Of a stretch of DNA of 64,000 nt, positions 35,401 to 48,000 are shown piece after piece. Source of the stretch: Colius striatus (Eukaryota; Chordata; Aves; Coliiformes; Coliidae); contig NC_084764.1 of the NCBI RefSeq assembly GCF_028858725.1, positions 19,519,501 to 19,583,500 of the forward strand, given 5' to 3'. How positions within the stretch are numbered: the first letter of the stretch is position 1; each line of letters opens with the position of its first letter. Below the pieces are notes generated by a model. That model saw only the letters and a program-made list of their open reading frames with translations. It ran no database searches and was not told where the DNA came from. The translations under genes were made by a program, and so were the position numbers.

Positions 35401-38400
35401 ACTTAGGTACTTTAACATAAAAACATCATGAGAGCAAGTGTTTTGATGGTGACAGTACTGACAACCAGAATGTTGTCTAATGCCTACATGCAAGTACATA
35501 TAAAGGATATTCTGATAAAATTTGATATTTTACTATAATCATTCTTCCACTGTGATCAAATACACATTTTCAGGCAGCTTGTCATGTTGCCAGATGGATA
35601 AATCTGAGCATACAGCATTTGATACAAAGGTGTTCTGTTCCCTGTCTGATGACCACTATTTGCAGTGTCTAATGCTGCAAAGTTAAGCAGTGATGGGTAG
35701 TCCCACTGCCCAGGACCTCCCTAGCCTGCTGGGCAGATGTCCTGGCAGATTTTGGCACCTGGATCTGGATTCTGGTCCCTTAATCCCCAAATTTTCGTGA
35801 GTCCAAAAAAGTTCTTTGTTCCTGTCATCTTTCATAATATTTTGAGTTCCTTGTTTGAGTCTGGTAACACGTTTGCCTTAATAGTTGCCTTCCTCCCTCA
35901 AGTGTACCATTTTTTTGTTGTCTTTTGGGATCACATTTGTCAGCTTTCCTGAATTCCATCTTTTCTGCTTGAGGAGTTTTCCCTCATCAGTGGCATCACT
36001 GGTCTTTGGGATGAGGTTGGGGTTCAGGGTTGGGTTATGAACACCAAATGTCACTCATACAAGTGTACAGGTTTCTTGGCGTGCATTAAAACTAAGAGGG
36101 ATTTCCTTTGGGACATCCATGATGTGGAACAAAACATGGGGATTAAAGGTGGGTTGGTCATGCCTAAACTGAGATGCCTGTGGTTGCAACTGGGCCACAG
36201 AGAGACTGAAAAGGATGGCCAAGAGGACTGGTTGGGATTGTGGTGATTTGCCCCTGAAGGTGCCTAACCCTCCACTAAGCATGGAAGCTGTTTAACCAAT
36301 GAATTTAGATTACACACCTGTTTCTTGAGTGGCTAACATTTGGTGACATGAGGAGAGACATCTTGACCTTATGTTCCTACAGTTGGTTATTGTCACATGA
36401 AAGGTGCTTTTCCATTAAAAGAGATCAAATAACAAAAACCTAACTGGTTTCTTAATCTATTAAAGTTTGACTGGGAGCTAAGGGAAAGAGGGCATTTTTC
36501 TAATAAGTTCCCTTGCCTGAAAAGAAAAAAACACCATGAAAAAACACATCTGCAACCTGACCTGAAAATTACCTCCCAACAGTTAATGAAGATATAGCTT
36601 CCCTCTGTGATGAAGTTAAAATGTAATTAAGGTTATGTTGCTTTGAAAAAGTTCATTGACAGTCTGGTGGGTAGAGGGAGGCAAGACTACAGAGATGAAA
36701 CATACTGGAAATTAGCATGAGGTGTTATGCACTCACAGCAATCTTTTGCGTCTCCTGGCAGTTTGTCGTGGGGGTGTCTATTGAAGGAGATGATGCTGGC
36801 ACTGTGGTACACAGCGTGAAATCATGTGATAAACAGGAAGGCTGGTGTGATGGGGAATTTTCTAGAGTATTTGGTCTAAACTTAATGTAAGCAGATTATT
36901 GGGAGGAGGGGAATGTGTGTAAATAACTATTGGCATTGTTTATCTGAGTGGAAGCCTGAGAGAACTTCCCTCTGAAGTGAGAAATTTCTAAAATAAAAGC
37001 TTCTAAAAGATTATCTGCTCAGATTTTGTTGCTTCCCAAAATGTCTAGATGTTGCAGTGGAGACTTCAGCAGGGAGAGTGATATTTTTCACTCTTCAGTT
37101 TTATTGTCCATTCTTATAATGACTGGAAACTGTCATTTAGCAGCAAATTTAAAATAAAAATAACAAAATTTGCACAAAGTCCCCAAACAAAACAAAAAAC
37201 TCTATAGGTGTTGACACATCCTATCATGAAGTTTAGAAGGAAAGAAAGAGAAAAATGATTATTATCAGGTGTGAATTAACATACAGTGAGTTTGTTCACA
37301 ACTGAAGAACGTGACAGATATAACATATGCATTAATAAAACTCCAAATAAAGGTATGGCTGTCATTAGGGATACGACTTAGAGAAATGCTATTGATTCCA
37401 GAAACTGAATTTAATTTGATGGCTTTTACTGTAATTAACGCAATGATTTGTACCAGCATAGATGTCTTAACATTATTATCTAAGGTGACAAATTATGAAA
37501 TTAAATGTTCATTTAAGATGTAATTCAAATTTTCTAAAGGTTTTCTTCAGTCAATGGGTCTCAGTTAATTTCCTCAGAGCTAACTGACCTGGTAGTTTTT
37601 TTCAATCCTGCCAGTTTTCTGCCAGTGAAGGTGCACTGTTTCCATCTATGCTGCAATGGAGGCAACATTTACAAAGGAAACATTCACAGATTCTGCTAAG
37701 TTCTTGACAGCACATATTGCACGTGCTTTGCAAGCTTGAAAGGTATTTTCTTTGTAGCATTAGATTTTAATGATACTGAATGTAACGTGCACATATAATA
37801 ATGATAATCACTTTCCTTATGTTTACCCATTTACCTTGTCATGTATCTGCCAGATGTGGGGTCTGGTTCTCTCCTCTTTTGCACCTGTTTTACCTGAGGG
37901 TTGTTTATTTTGATGGACTTACTCTTGATTTAGACCTGTATATATGAATCTGTTATCTAAGAGAGGTAAACTAATGCTTTTAATCAAGACCACTCTTCTG
38001 CCTACCCATCAACATCAAAGCCTAGACATGCTATTAGTTATTCAGAAAGGAAACATTGTGTGAGTAAGCAGCCCTCAGCTATCTCTGGCTCCCCATTACC
38101 AGAATTTTAACACCATTACCTCAAAACCATGAATACTTTTATCCTGACTGTCACTTGAAAAGACTGCATATCCCCATTTTACAGACCAAAGCCACAAAAG
38201 GATGGAGAAAGGCAGAAACGAGACACCTAAATCCAAAACTAATCCTCAAGACCACTTTGCACAGCTACTACCCAAAGACTCCCTACTTTGAAGGTGCCTC
38301 TGTTGTGGACATTAAAGTCTCACATACCTAAAGATTTCTTTCTGACCATACCTTGAAGGACCTTGGTCTTGTCAGGACATAGCAGCTGCATGTCTAAGCC

Positions 38401-39530
38401 TTAGTGTGTCAGAGCCTGTGACCTCAGCACAACTCTCCCCACTGAAGGGTCAATTTGCCATCAAGTACTCAGAATGTGCTGACATTCTCTTGCCAAATTT
38501 CACATTTAGCACCAGTGGAATCACTTTTCTTTCTTTTTTTTTTTTTTTCACTCTTGCCCGATATAAAAGAGCTCTGGCAGCCTTGTCATTGGTCCAGTAG
38601 TTGAATGGTTTCGTCATTTGAGACATAGGTGAGAGAACAGCAGATCTTCTGTTTAGGAGGATTCAGATCTATCTGTGTGTGCTTCCAGTTAACTGCCCAA
38701 TGTAGGCTAAATTGTGGGGCTTCCCAATTTACTGTGATGCGCCGATCTCACTGCAGCCTGGTAAAGAAGGTGCAGTGCACCATCTGTGTCTCTGCATGCC
38801 ATCACCTTAGGCAGAAGCAGACCACTGTGCTGGACATATTTCTTCAGAGACAGGTAAGAAATATGAGATTCCTTGTGGTCTGGGCAAAATACTCCCATAG
38901 ACAGCGCTGCTGTAAAGTACTATATAGAACAACTATTGGATGAAGAAGTATGGGCCATTCCTAGAGCAGGAACTGATGGCTAGATTTTCCTCTGGTTGCC
39001 TTGGCTACTAAGCATCAAAGTTGATCTCACTCTTCCCCCCTTGTCCGTGAATATTTAAATAATTCACAAAAAGTTACTTCATTTCTACAGAAGAAGAGAA
39101 GGGTGCCCCAATACAGCTAACTCTGTCATCAAACGGCAAGGGACAGGGATGTTCCTTGGACAGATAAAAGCATTGAGTCTGGTTTCCCATGTCTTGGGTG
39201 AATGTGCTGAACTGTTGTATGAGGGTGTAAAATGTGGTGTAATGCATAATAGAAATAGAGAATCCCTTATTTGTTTTTCCGAATGCATAGCTAACCAACC
39301 TACCTTAAGAAGAGGATGCAGCTTTCTGAATGCCAGGTAAGCAAAAGCATTTCTGTGTAATGCTGAGCTGGAGTGTGCACGTCCTAAGGAAGGTGGAAAA
39401 TTAAGATATAGTGAGTGGCCTTAGCATTGCCCACTGGCCACCTTACATACTTTCCAGCTCCCCATGATCCTTTCCCAGATGCAGAGAGATTAACAAGCAG
39501 ATTTAAATGGCACTTAGCCACTTCAAGGCT
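32440..39530. other. Intergenic desert between the two orphan GC islands, no supported gene
   Basis: Open frames are short and unrecognised. A small perfect tandem repeat (CATGCCTATCAA twice, 33,219-33,242) is present. Stretches around 34.6-34.9, 36.4-37.8 kb are AT-rich. Nothing else is supported. Confidence 0.65.
38529..38549. repeat. T tract
   Basis: A run of T interrupted once by C, in otherwise ordinary sequence. Confidence 0.85.
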
Positions 39531-39539
39531 GAGACACGC

Positions 39540-39840
39540 CATTTAGTGGGCGGGTGAGCCTGCCTGCCTGGGCTGCCCCCTCTCGAGCCCACGGCTGTGG
39601 GAGGACAAGCGACAGCCGCTCTGTGACCCGCGCTCCCAGGCGGCGGGAGGAGCCTGCGGTAGCGCAGCACAGCGCGGCGGGGCCGGGCCGGGCCGGGCCA
39701 GGCCGGGAGCTGTCCCAACCCGGGAGCTGTCCCAACCCACGGTGCTGAAACGGCGCGGCCCGGCCCCAGCACCGGCCCCGGCCCCAGCACCGGCCCAGGC
39801 CCCTACCGCGGCCGCTCCCCCGCAGAGACCAGTGAGCACC
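39540..39840. other. Orphan GC/CpG island with nested tandem repeats
   Basis: About 300 nt of GC-rich, CpG-rich DNA roughly midway between NFKBIA and INSM2. It contains four GGGCC-type units (39,679-39,697), a perfect 17-bp tandem pair (CGGGAGCTGTCCCAACC at 39,704 and 39,721) and an 18-bp tandem pair (from 39,762). It may be the promoter of an unannotated non-coding RNA. The open frames here are low-complexity. Confidence 0.6.
39679..39697 (+). other. Canonical G-quadruplex motif, (GGGCC)n type
   Basis: Four G tracts (GGGG, GGG, GGG, GGG) are separated by CC loops, satisfying the G3+N1-7 rule on the plus strand. Confidence 0.7.
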
Positions 39841-39879
39841 GCAGAACAAGGGCCGATTAATGTTTTAAAATGCACGATC

Positions 39880-40720
39880 CCACGTGTAGGCTGCAGCCTC
39901 TCTTTATTTGTCGGCTGATTATAGCTATAATTGCTTTGCTATTTATCCGTGGAGAGGCTTCCCCCATATTTGAGGATAACGGCGTTAGGAGGCCTCCTGA
40001 TGAACACTGATTGCTTAAACCCAGAACTTTAAATTTCAGATCTTAAAGGCAAATGAAGGAATGAATTAAAAAAGGAGATTCGAGACAAAGTAGACAGTTA
40101 AATGCACCGAGACAATGTATGTGCTGGGCTGCTGATGTGAACAATATTCCTAACCAATGACAACAGCAGAAAAGAAAAAGGGGAAACAAATTTATAAGCT
40201 ATTCAGCTATACAATTATTTTAAGGATACAGCTAGAAAAGTGCACATTTATCAAAACAATCATCATGCTCCAATACCCCTGTCATGTGAATTGATGAAAA
40301 ATTAGTAATTACTTCCAAAAAAGAATTAATTCTGTATGCTTAAAAAACTAAAAGCTAAATTCAAGTTTTATTTCTGCACATGTAATGTGTTAGAGGGGAG
40401 AAGTAATGACTAAAATTATAAATAATAATAATAAACCCAATAATAAGTTTCTATTAATCCTTATAAATACATCTTTCCTGATCACATAATGACTAATAGA
40501 AACATTCAGATAGTAGTTAAGAGAGATTTCTTTTAAAACCAAATGGCTAAGAAATATAATCCTACTGTACCTCAGTAATTGTTAAAGGAAAGACCCATTA
40601 TCTTAATTATGTTTCTGGAGCAAACATTATTTCAATGTGATAAAAGATGGCATGACACTAAAGGTAAAGCTACAGCAGATGTTACATGAGTAACAAGCCA
40701 ATATGCCCATGTTCTGGTAA
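39880..40720. promoter_or_regulatory. Candidate conserved non-coding region next to the 39.5 kb island
   Basis: The sequence changes abruptly from GC-rich to AT-rich and is densely packed with TAAT/ATTA cores, a CACGTG E-box at 39,881-39,886, and no repeats or long frames. This texture is typical of vertebrate developmental enhancers. Conservation itself was not tested. Confidence 0.3.
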
Positions 40721-42005
40721 TTTCTCCCCCCCTAGACATGTTCCCATTAATCTGTGATTAATAGGATTTGAGTATAGTAAATGATGTTGATCTATTGTCT
40801 GTCTTTGTCCCAAACCATAGAGAGAGCAATTTGTCAGCTCAGCTTTTGTCTGACTATTTAATAGCAAAGAGGGGGAGAGAAAAGACGCTAATCTTATAAT
40901 TGGCATCTATAGAGAAAGGTCTAAAAACACTGCCTGCCGGGAAATAGCTTATGTCCAATTCCTATGCCTGTGAAGCTGAGACAGACAGACAGCTGTACAG
41001 CCCCAGGTGCCCATGGAAAAGGAACTGTACGTATCTGTCACACAGTCACCCGCTGTCCAAAGGGAGACTGGAGAGTGAGCTGCACTGTGGAACAAGGTGC
41101 AATTGCTAACTCTTCAAAGTCTGTTGTGTTTCAGCCTGTTACATGTCAAGGGAGTACTTCTTGACTGGTGTGACTTTAGTGAAGACAGAAAGCTTGCTCC
41201 TTCCCAGAGCAGAAAAAAGAAAAAGGCAGGGGAGGAACGATGGGGCAGTGATGAAGATCAGAACAGTGCTCTCACTGGGAAAATCAGAATCAATGGAGAG
41301 AACACGAAGTACCCAAACACCTTTACAGAGATGTTAGGAGAACAATGGCTTCATGCTAAGATGGTGCCACTTATAATTTATCTGTCCTCCTTAGGTGCTT
41401 GAGTTACCTAATAAAATGATTGCCCCTCCCATAGGACAAAATACAAATAATTTCACCATGAAGTCATTAGTCTCAATTCAGCAAAGCATGTAAGCTGCTG
41501 CTTAAAACTAGGCATGATGACAAGTGCTTTGCCTTTCTCCCATTACTGGGTATCTACTTGATGTCCTCCAAAAAGGTCAGAGTCAAGACTTGGGGTTTGG
41601 ATGCAGTTGAGAAATGGATCTTTGTGGCACATCTGCATCTCAGAAAAATGCAGGTCTGTTTTGTGTAGTGATTTCTTGTTTGGTGAAGGCAGATGAAGAG
41701 TTCCTCATTCAGTATGACCCCCTGAGCTGTTCTGATGATACAACTGCTCAAGGCAATGCAGTAACTCTATTTTTAATTTTTTTTTTTAGGAAGATCTATG
41801 TCAGTTTTTACTGGTGCAATCTAGAGCACATTGCTGTACACAATTTTATCAATCCAACAGGCAGAATCAGTAAACTGCATTGAAGAAAGGTGGGACTATC
41901 TTAAATCACCTTTGCACCTTGGAAATTGTGCTGTGGACCAGAGCATAAAGTTGTTTCCACCTATGTAACTCTTCAGTGGATGTAACATAGAAAATCTCTA
42001 CTGTG

Positions 42006-42053
42006 TCTGTTTTAATGCTAATGCATTAAAACAGATTTTAATCTGTTTTAATG
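42006..42053. repeat. Perfect 13-bp hairpin with a third repeat arm
   Basis: TCTGTTTTAATGC (42,006-42,018) and its exact reverse complement (42,023-42,035) flank a 4-nt TAAT loop. TCTGTTTTAATG is repeated directly at 42,042-42,053, so the middle arm can pair with either neighbour. Confidence 0.9.
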
Positions 42054-45000
42054 TGAACAGGATTTAATAGAAACCGATGAAGGATAAAGATTGGATAAGG
42101 AGATGTTTCACTAGAGGAAGAATAAAACCACAGATAGAATTGAATCTGATTTAAAACACAGAATAGTGTAGGGAAAGGAGCTGATAGCCATGAGGTTTAA
42201 AAAATGTCTCTCAATAGCATGTATTTAAGTTTACAGTATTTACTGCCACATTTCACTAACAATCACATCCCTGTTTGAAGCCACAGTAATCCACTACTTC
42301 GGTTCGTGAACCAGCACTTTGATGTGTACAGCACCCATTGTGATGGCTGGGCTCTGCAGTGGAAATACCATCAGGATTTCGAGAGCAGATGTGAGTCTGG
42401 GCAGGGACAAAGCAAGTGGAGAAGTGGGGAGAATATCATCTTGTACATGAATTTACAAAAATAGAGCATTTCCCTGCTACTTGGTAATGTTAGTTGTGGG
42501 CACGCTGAGCACAGTTATCATCAAGCACAGAGCATAGCCCTTTTTCTGCCTCGGGGGGTGAGCACTGACACTTGTCCCCATTTCAGGAATGACAAAGTGT
42601 CCTTGTGGAAATACCCAAAAGTTTCCCAGTGGAAACAACTCCCGAAGCAGAGATGCTGTAGATGTCCTACATCTATTAATCCCCTTCTGGGAAGTGTAGT
42701 GCCAAAACTGCTGCCTGAGCTAAGACCATGTGAATGAGGTGAAGTGTAGCAGTACATCCCTGTCAGTATGTTTCTGTGCTCTAGCTTGTACATCTTCCAA
42801 GACAGAGGAAAATGTCCACCTTGCTGCTGGACACGAGGTTGTGCAGCACAATGCCAGGCTGTTACACAATATAGATTCATGGTCTGAAGCTTGAGGCTCT
42901 CTGCCTTATGATCTGGTCTGACAAACTCTCTTGGGACGCTTGCTCTTCTGCACTGTTGTGATCAAGCAAGGGAATATTTAATAATCTAAAACTGGAAGGT
43001 CTTGGGACATGCTCAGGATGAGAGAACAGCAGCCTTAGGAAATTACAGGGTATCTTGGACTATCAGGTTGCCTCCACCATCCTCTTCCTTAGTTCCCTTT
43101 GTAGAGGAGACAGGGGTCCTGCAGCCTGTATAGACTGTACTTAACAAGCCCATTTACACAGAAGTTTTCATAGATATCCTTATAGTGGTCACTGGGAGAA
43201 GAGGGACAAGAGTATACATCCCGGCCTTTTGCCACTATTTGAAGGTTTTCTTGGTTTTGGGACATAGTGCACCTATGCAGGCAACGTGGGCAGGGGAATC
43301 ACAGGTAGACAAAACAATTTACAAATTGTCATGCATTCCTTTTTAGAAGCTAGGGTGCTTTATCCTGTCCTAGCTACAGTGAAAAATGTTCCAGCTCACA
43401 GGGAGTTCATCCAAATGCATGCACTTAGGTTAAGCTCAAATCTTATGTAGTACTTTTGCACAAATATACATTGTGGCCACATTCAAATAATGCAAGTTCT
43501 AGTCCATTTTAACAAATGAGGTTGGGTTTTATTTTTAAAAAAGCTCAGAGCTGTGAGAATGGGAAGGTTTATTAATCTCATAAGCAAGTACAGAAGCAAA
43601 ATGCCCCCAAATACTCTGAGTAGAGTAGGCAGTGCTGGGAGGCTGCGGGTGGCTGTCTGTGATCTGGACTTCATCTGACAAAGTTCTCTGCATCAGGACA
43701 TGAATTTATTGCATCTGTCCATCAACACGGCTCATTACATGGAACTTGAACTTAAGCTGTCACACATTTTCTGATAGATTAATCTCTATCTATCATGTGA
43801 AGTTGTTGCAAGCGCTATTTGTTATTTGATATTTCATGCTCTCAGCTTGTTCAAAAAGCTGCTGAGCTAAAGAGGATGAAAATGCAGAGTGACATTTCTC
43901 TTTAAAAAGCCATTATTACAGAAGGACTCTGGGACTGCTAAAATGTGAGAACACAGTGATAGTAGCAAGTGTTATAAAACTGTTATTTTAAAACATGACC
44001 TGCTTTCTGCTTGTCCCTTAATATCACTGTGTTTAGAGGGAGAAGGAGGCTGCATTTGAAGCAGTTATCTCCTAGGCAGGCAACAGCATCTGGTGATATT
44101 AAAATGTCATCAGATGAAAATATATGCAACAGCGTCAACCTCATTTGAATATGAAATACAAAGACAAACCAAGGCAGACAACTGCTTGTTTAGAGTGATA
44201 TCTGAATCCAAAGGCTGGATCATCAATAATAGATTAAGGGTTTTTTGCTCATTGTAAATTAGAGGTCGGATGGGCATTGTCATTTTGGTTTTTAATTATT
44301 TATCACATTAGCAAGGCTGGCTGTTACAAAACACCAGGCAGAGTAAAAATGTAAAAGACGAAGTTGGAAGAATTAATTTAAAAGCTCACACTAGAAAAAA
44401 GCTTCAAGACCCTATATCAACTACACTGAAAATTAGATAGTAACATTCTGGTAGTTCTGTCAAAGTCAAATACAGAAGCAATTGTTAAGTGTTGATAGGC
44501 AGTGGATAGAAGGTGTAATCCGCTGGGAAGGTTTTGATCCAAAATGAAACAGTTTTCTACCCCTGCTAGTCAGGCAGAAATCTAATTACTCTCTTTTCAT
44601 CTCTATGGAGAGGTAAACCAAAGAGTTATAGGTTATGGACAGTTTTATTGATTTTTATCTCAGAAATCAACAAGTGCAGGCTTTACACTTTACACATACT
44701 TGCTTAACTGGTGTTAGGATCAAATATTTCAAACTGGCTTTCTCTGCTACCAAGTCAATAAGCATTTTAGTTGTTTTGTTCAAGTTGTACTGTTGACGTT
44801 AATATTACAGAACCTTTTTTCCACTTAGAAACTTTGGGGCAAAAATAGCCAGATTTCTATATGGGCATTCAAATGCAGAGATCCAAATGTGGTTTTTGTA
44901 TCTACTTGGTTTTTTCTTAGTGAGACTGTATTGTTATATTATGGCTATAACTGGACAAACATCTGTATTTTTAGCTCTGCATGTGAGAAATGGAGATGCA

Positions 45001-48000
45001 TTGTAAAGGCATTAGAAACAGGGTCTGAACAGAAATTATCTGCCAGTCTCTTCCACTGGCAAGACAAAGACGTATAACTGCCATGCAGATGGCAACCACA
45101 CCTAAAACCATTTCTGGAGTGTTCCTGAGATATTTTTGAGATAGTCCTGGACTACAGAGGAGGAGAAGGCTTTCTGTTTCTGGAGTTTATAGTGCACCTT
45201 TGAGAGAAACCAAACACAAACTTCACTGCTCATATTCTAGCACTGAAATATACCCCTGTCCTTTGTCCTCATCCTCTGTGTGCAGACGTTTCTACAAATA
45301 TCCACTCTCAACTTACAGAAATATTTAATCTTAAAAACCCCTTGCCTTCTTCTCCAAGCCATTCACCGTATATAATTTTGCAGGATGAGCTCAGACATGG
45401 GCCGAAATGATCAATGGGGGAGGAGTATTTGTTTTTCATGCAGACCCTCTACAGGCACTTTTTATGAAGTTTAAATATACGGGAAAAACTTCACTGATGG
45501 TCTTACCTAAACTCTTGGCATGGAATCATGTTCCCAGTTCAGCAAACAGGAGCTGTACCATCAAACTGCATGTTGTCAAGATTTCATGACAGCTTTTTAG
45601 AGGTATAATTATTTTGAGTCTATTGTTATTTACACATTTTCACACAATCTAATTGGTCTTCAAGAATGTGTATCAAGTCAGGGTCTGCTCATTCATGCAC
45701 ACAAAAAACCAGTCACTTGCGTTTAACTCTGCCATCAGAGCCACAGGCATAGACATGGAGACCAGGATGAGTGCAGCTTCAAGATTATTTTGATAGCTTC
45801 TCTTCTTCATGTCCTGAGAGATAAGGCTGTTTCTCCCACAGCTGCATTTTTTTCCTGAATGACTGTCAACCCCTTTAGAGGAGATCAACCCCTTTTTGTG
45901 CCCTTTCACTCACTCGGAGGTTATCAGCTAAAACTGCACTCAGCATTCAATCACATCTTTCCCCTGTGGCTGTAACTCCTGTTAACACAATTAACCTTCT
46001 GATGGGAACATAAAATGAATCTAGGGAGGGAAAAAGAGCAGAAATACATTCCCATGTTAAGGATTAAATGGCCATAGTGCTTATAGCAATGTTTTTTCAC
46101 GTCTTTCTTTTCCACAACATTGTGTGTAAGGGGCTATTAGCGGGAAGTCACCGGTCATAACATTTTTCCTAGCAATCCCAGCAGCTCTTATTTTAGCAGC
46201 ACTTTTTTTTTGCTTTAAGGTTGATGGAAAGTATTATATGACATAAAACTGGGTCACCAAAAGAAGACATTTTTCAAATGAAAATTTGTATTTGTTTGTG
46301 TTTTGGTTTGTTGATCCCCTCTGCAAAAAGATCTGAATCTGAAAGATACTGATTGACAGCCAACAATTCCCCATTTTTTGGGGGGGAGACTCAATATCTA
46401 TCCTCTTTTGGGTTTCTTTTTTTTATGACAGTAGTTTGAAATGACAAAAGGACCCATTGTATGTTCTTCTTTGTTTTCCTTTAGTGGCTGTGTTTCTGTC
46501 CCAAACTCTGTATACATGTCCCCCTGGCTGCGCCGTAGTGTGTATCTAATCTAAGCATGTTTTAGCCACAGTATTTTTAGGAGGTGTAAGTACACCTCCA
46601 ACCCTCCTGAGGCTGAGACATGAATATTCAATTCAGTTTTCCCTCTTTTATCTCCCTCTCTGCTCCATGGGGTGGCTTGTTGTCCTGAAGAGCCAGGAGG
46701 CTGGAGTGGAGGTCATCAATACCCCCTTGGGCACCCTACACAGGCTGCAGCCTGTGACATCAAGTGTGCTGTGTAGGTCTGGTGCTGAATAAATCCCTGC
46801 TCTGCCTCTGGCTCTCACTCTGGTTATCCTGAGAGGGCTAATGCTCTGCCCAGTTTCCCTCTGCAAGAACATCCGTAGAGGATTTTCCCTTGAATTTAAG
46901 TACACCCAAGACCTCGAGTGAAGAACTAGGCACATATTTGAGGTAAAGCACTTGGAGGCTTATTGACCCCCAGGGGTGAGGCTGAAAGTGGAAAAGGGCA
47001 CTTGTTCTATGACTGGCTGAGTCTGTTGTAAGGAGGAGGGCTTGGAGATCCTGGGCCTTTTGATTTTCTCAGATCTTGCCTGTTCTGAGGTGTTGTCCAG
47101 CAGCAAGTACTTGTCTGGTGCATGGTTTCAGTACTCCAAGGATTTGCAGGAATCTGGTAATCAGATAAGGGATGGAAAATACATAATACCACTCTTCTAG
47201 CACAGGCATTTCACCAAGCACAGTGGTTCCACAGCAGTTCAGAAAAATACATGTTTTCCTGTAAGATTACAGTAATGTTGATTTTGACTCTACTCCATTT
47301 ACCAGGTTTGCATAAATTCGGTAAGCGTCCATGTCTAGCTGCTAAAGGTGTACCTGCACTCTTCCTCTGCTGGTTGAATCAATTTTATGTAATGTCTCTG
47401 GTGACAAATCTAGGGACCTTTAGTTATTGTAGCATCAGGTATTTAGCATGCAAGTTCCAAATTTGTATTTTCAACATCCTTCACAGAAGTAGAGCTAATT
47501 ATTTAAACAGTAACTGGAGCAAGCGGTGAAAGAGAACAAAATGCTTTTTAACATCTGTAATTCTTACAGGTTCTTGTATGCTGTGATGTAAGGAAGAGGA
47601 TTATAATGCACATTGTAAAGACAAATGGACAAAGCAAAATAATTGTTTTTTTGGGACAGACTTTAGTAACATCCATTCTGATTTGTATGTTGTTACATTT
47701 CAAAGTTTCTTCCACAGCCCTGCTTTCCCAAGCAGGGGGTTAAGGAATGATCTATGTGTGGACTTTCCAGGGTCGCTGCCACAGATTTGGAAGAGCATTG
47801 TGAGGTTAAAACTTATATTTACACCCCACAGTTAAGAATGCTGGAGTGTATCCCTGGCAAAATAAAAGAAAGCCTTTGCAGCTAGAGACAAGTGCCTTGT
47901 GCTGCTAAAGAAGAGGCAAAGGAGCTTTGTGAATCTGTCAGTTTGCAGATGAGGCAGTTACTGGGCTTGTAAAAGAATGAGAAATGCAGTTGACAGGAAA

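Noticed and set aside
39503-39875. Minus-strand frames of 95-110 codons over the 39.5 kb GC island
   Set aside because: Gly/Ala/Pro repeats produced by GGGCC and CAGCACCGGCCC units; not protein-like.
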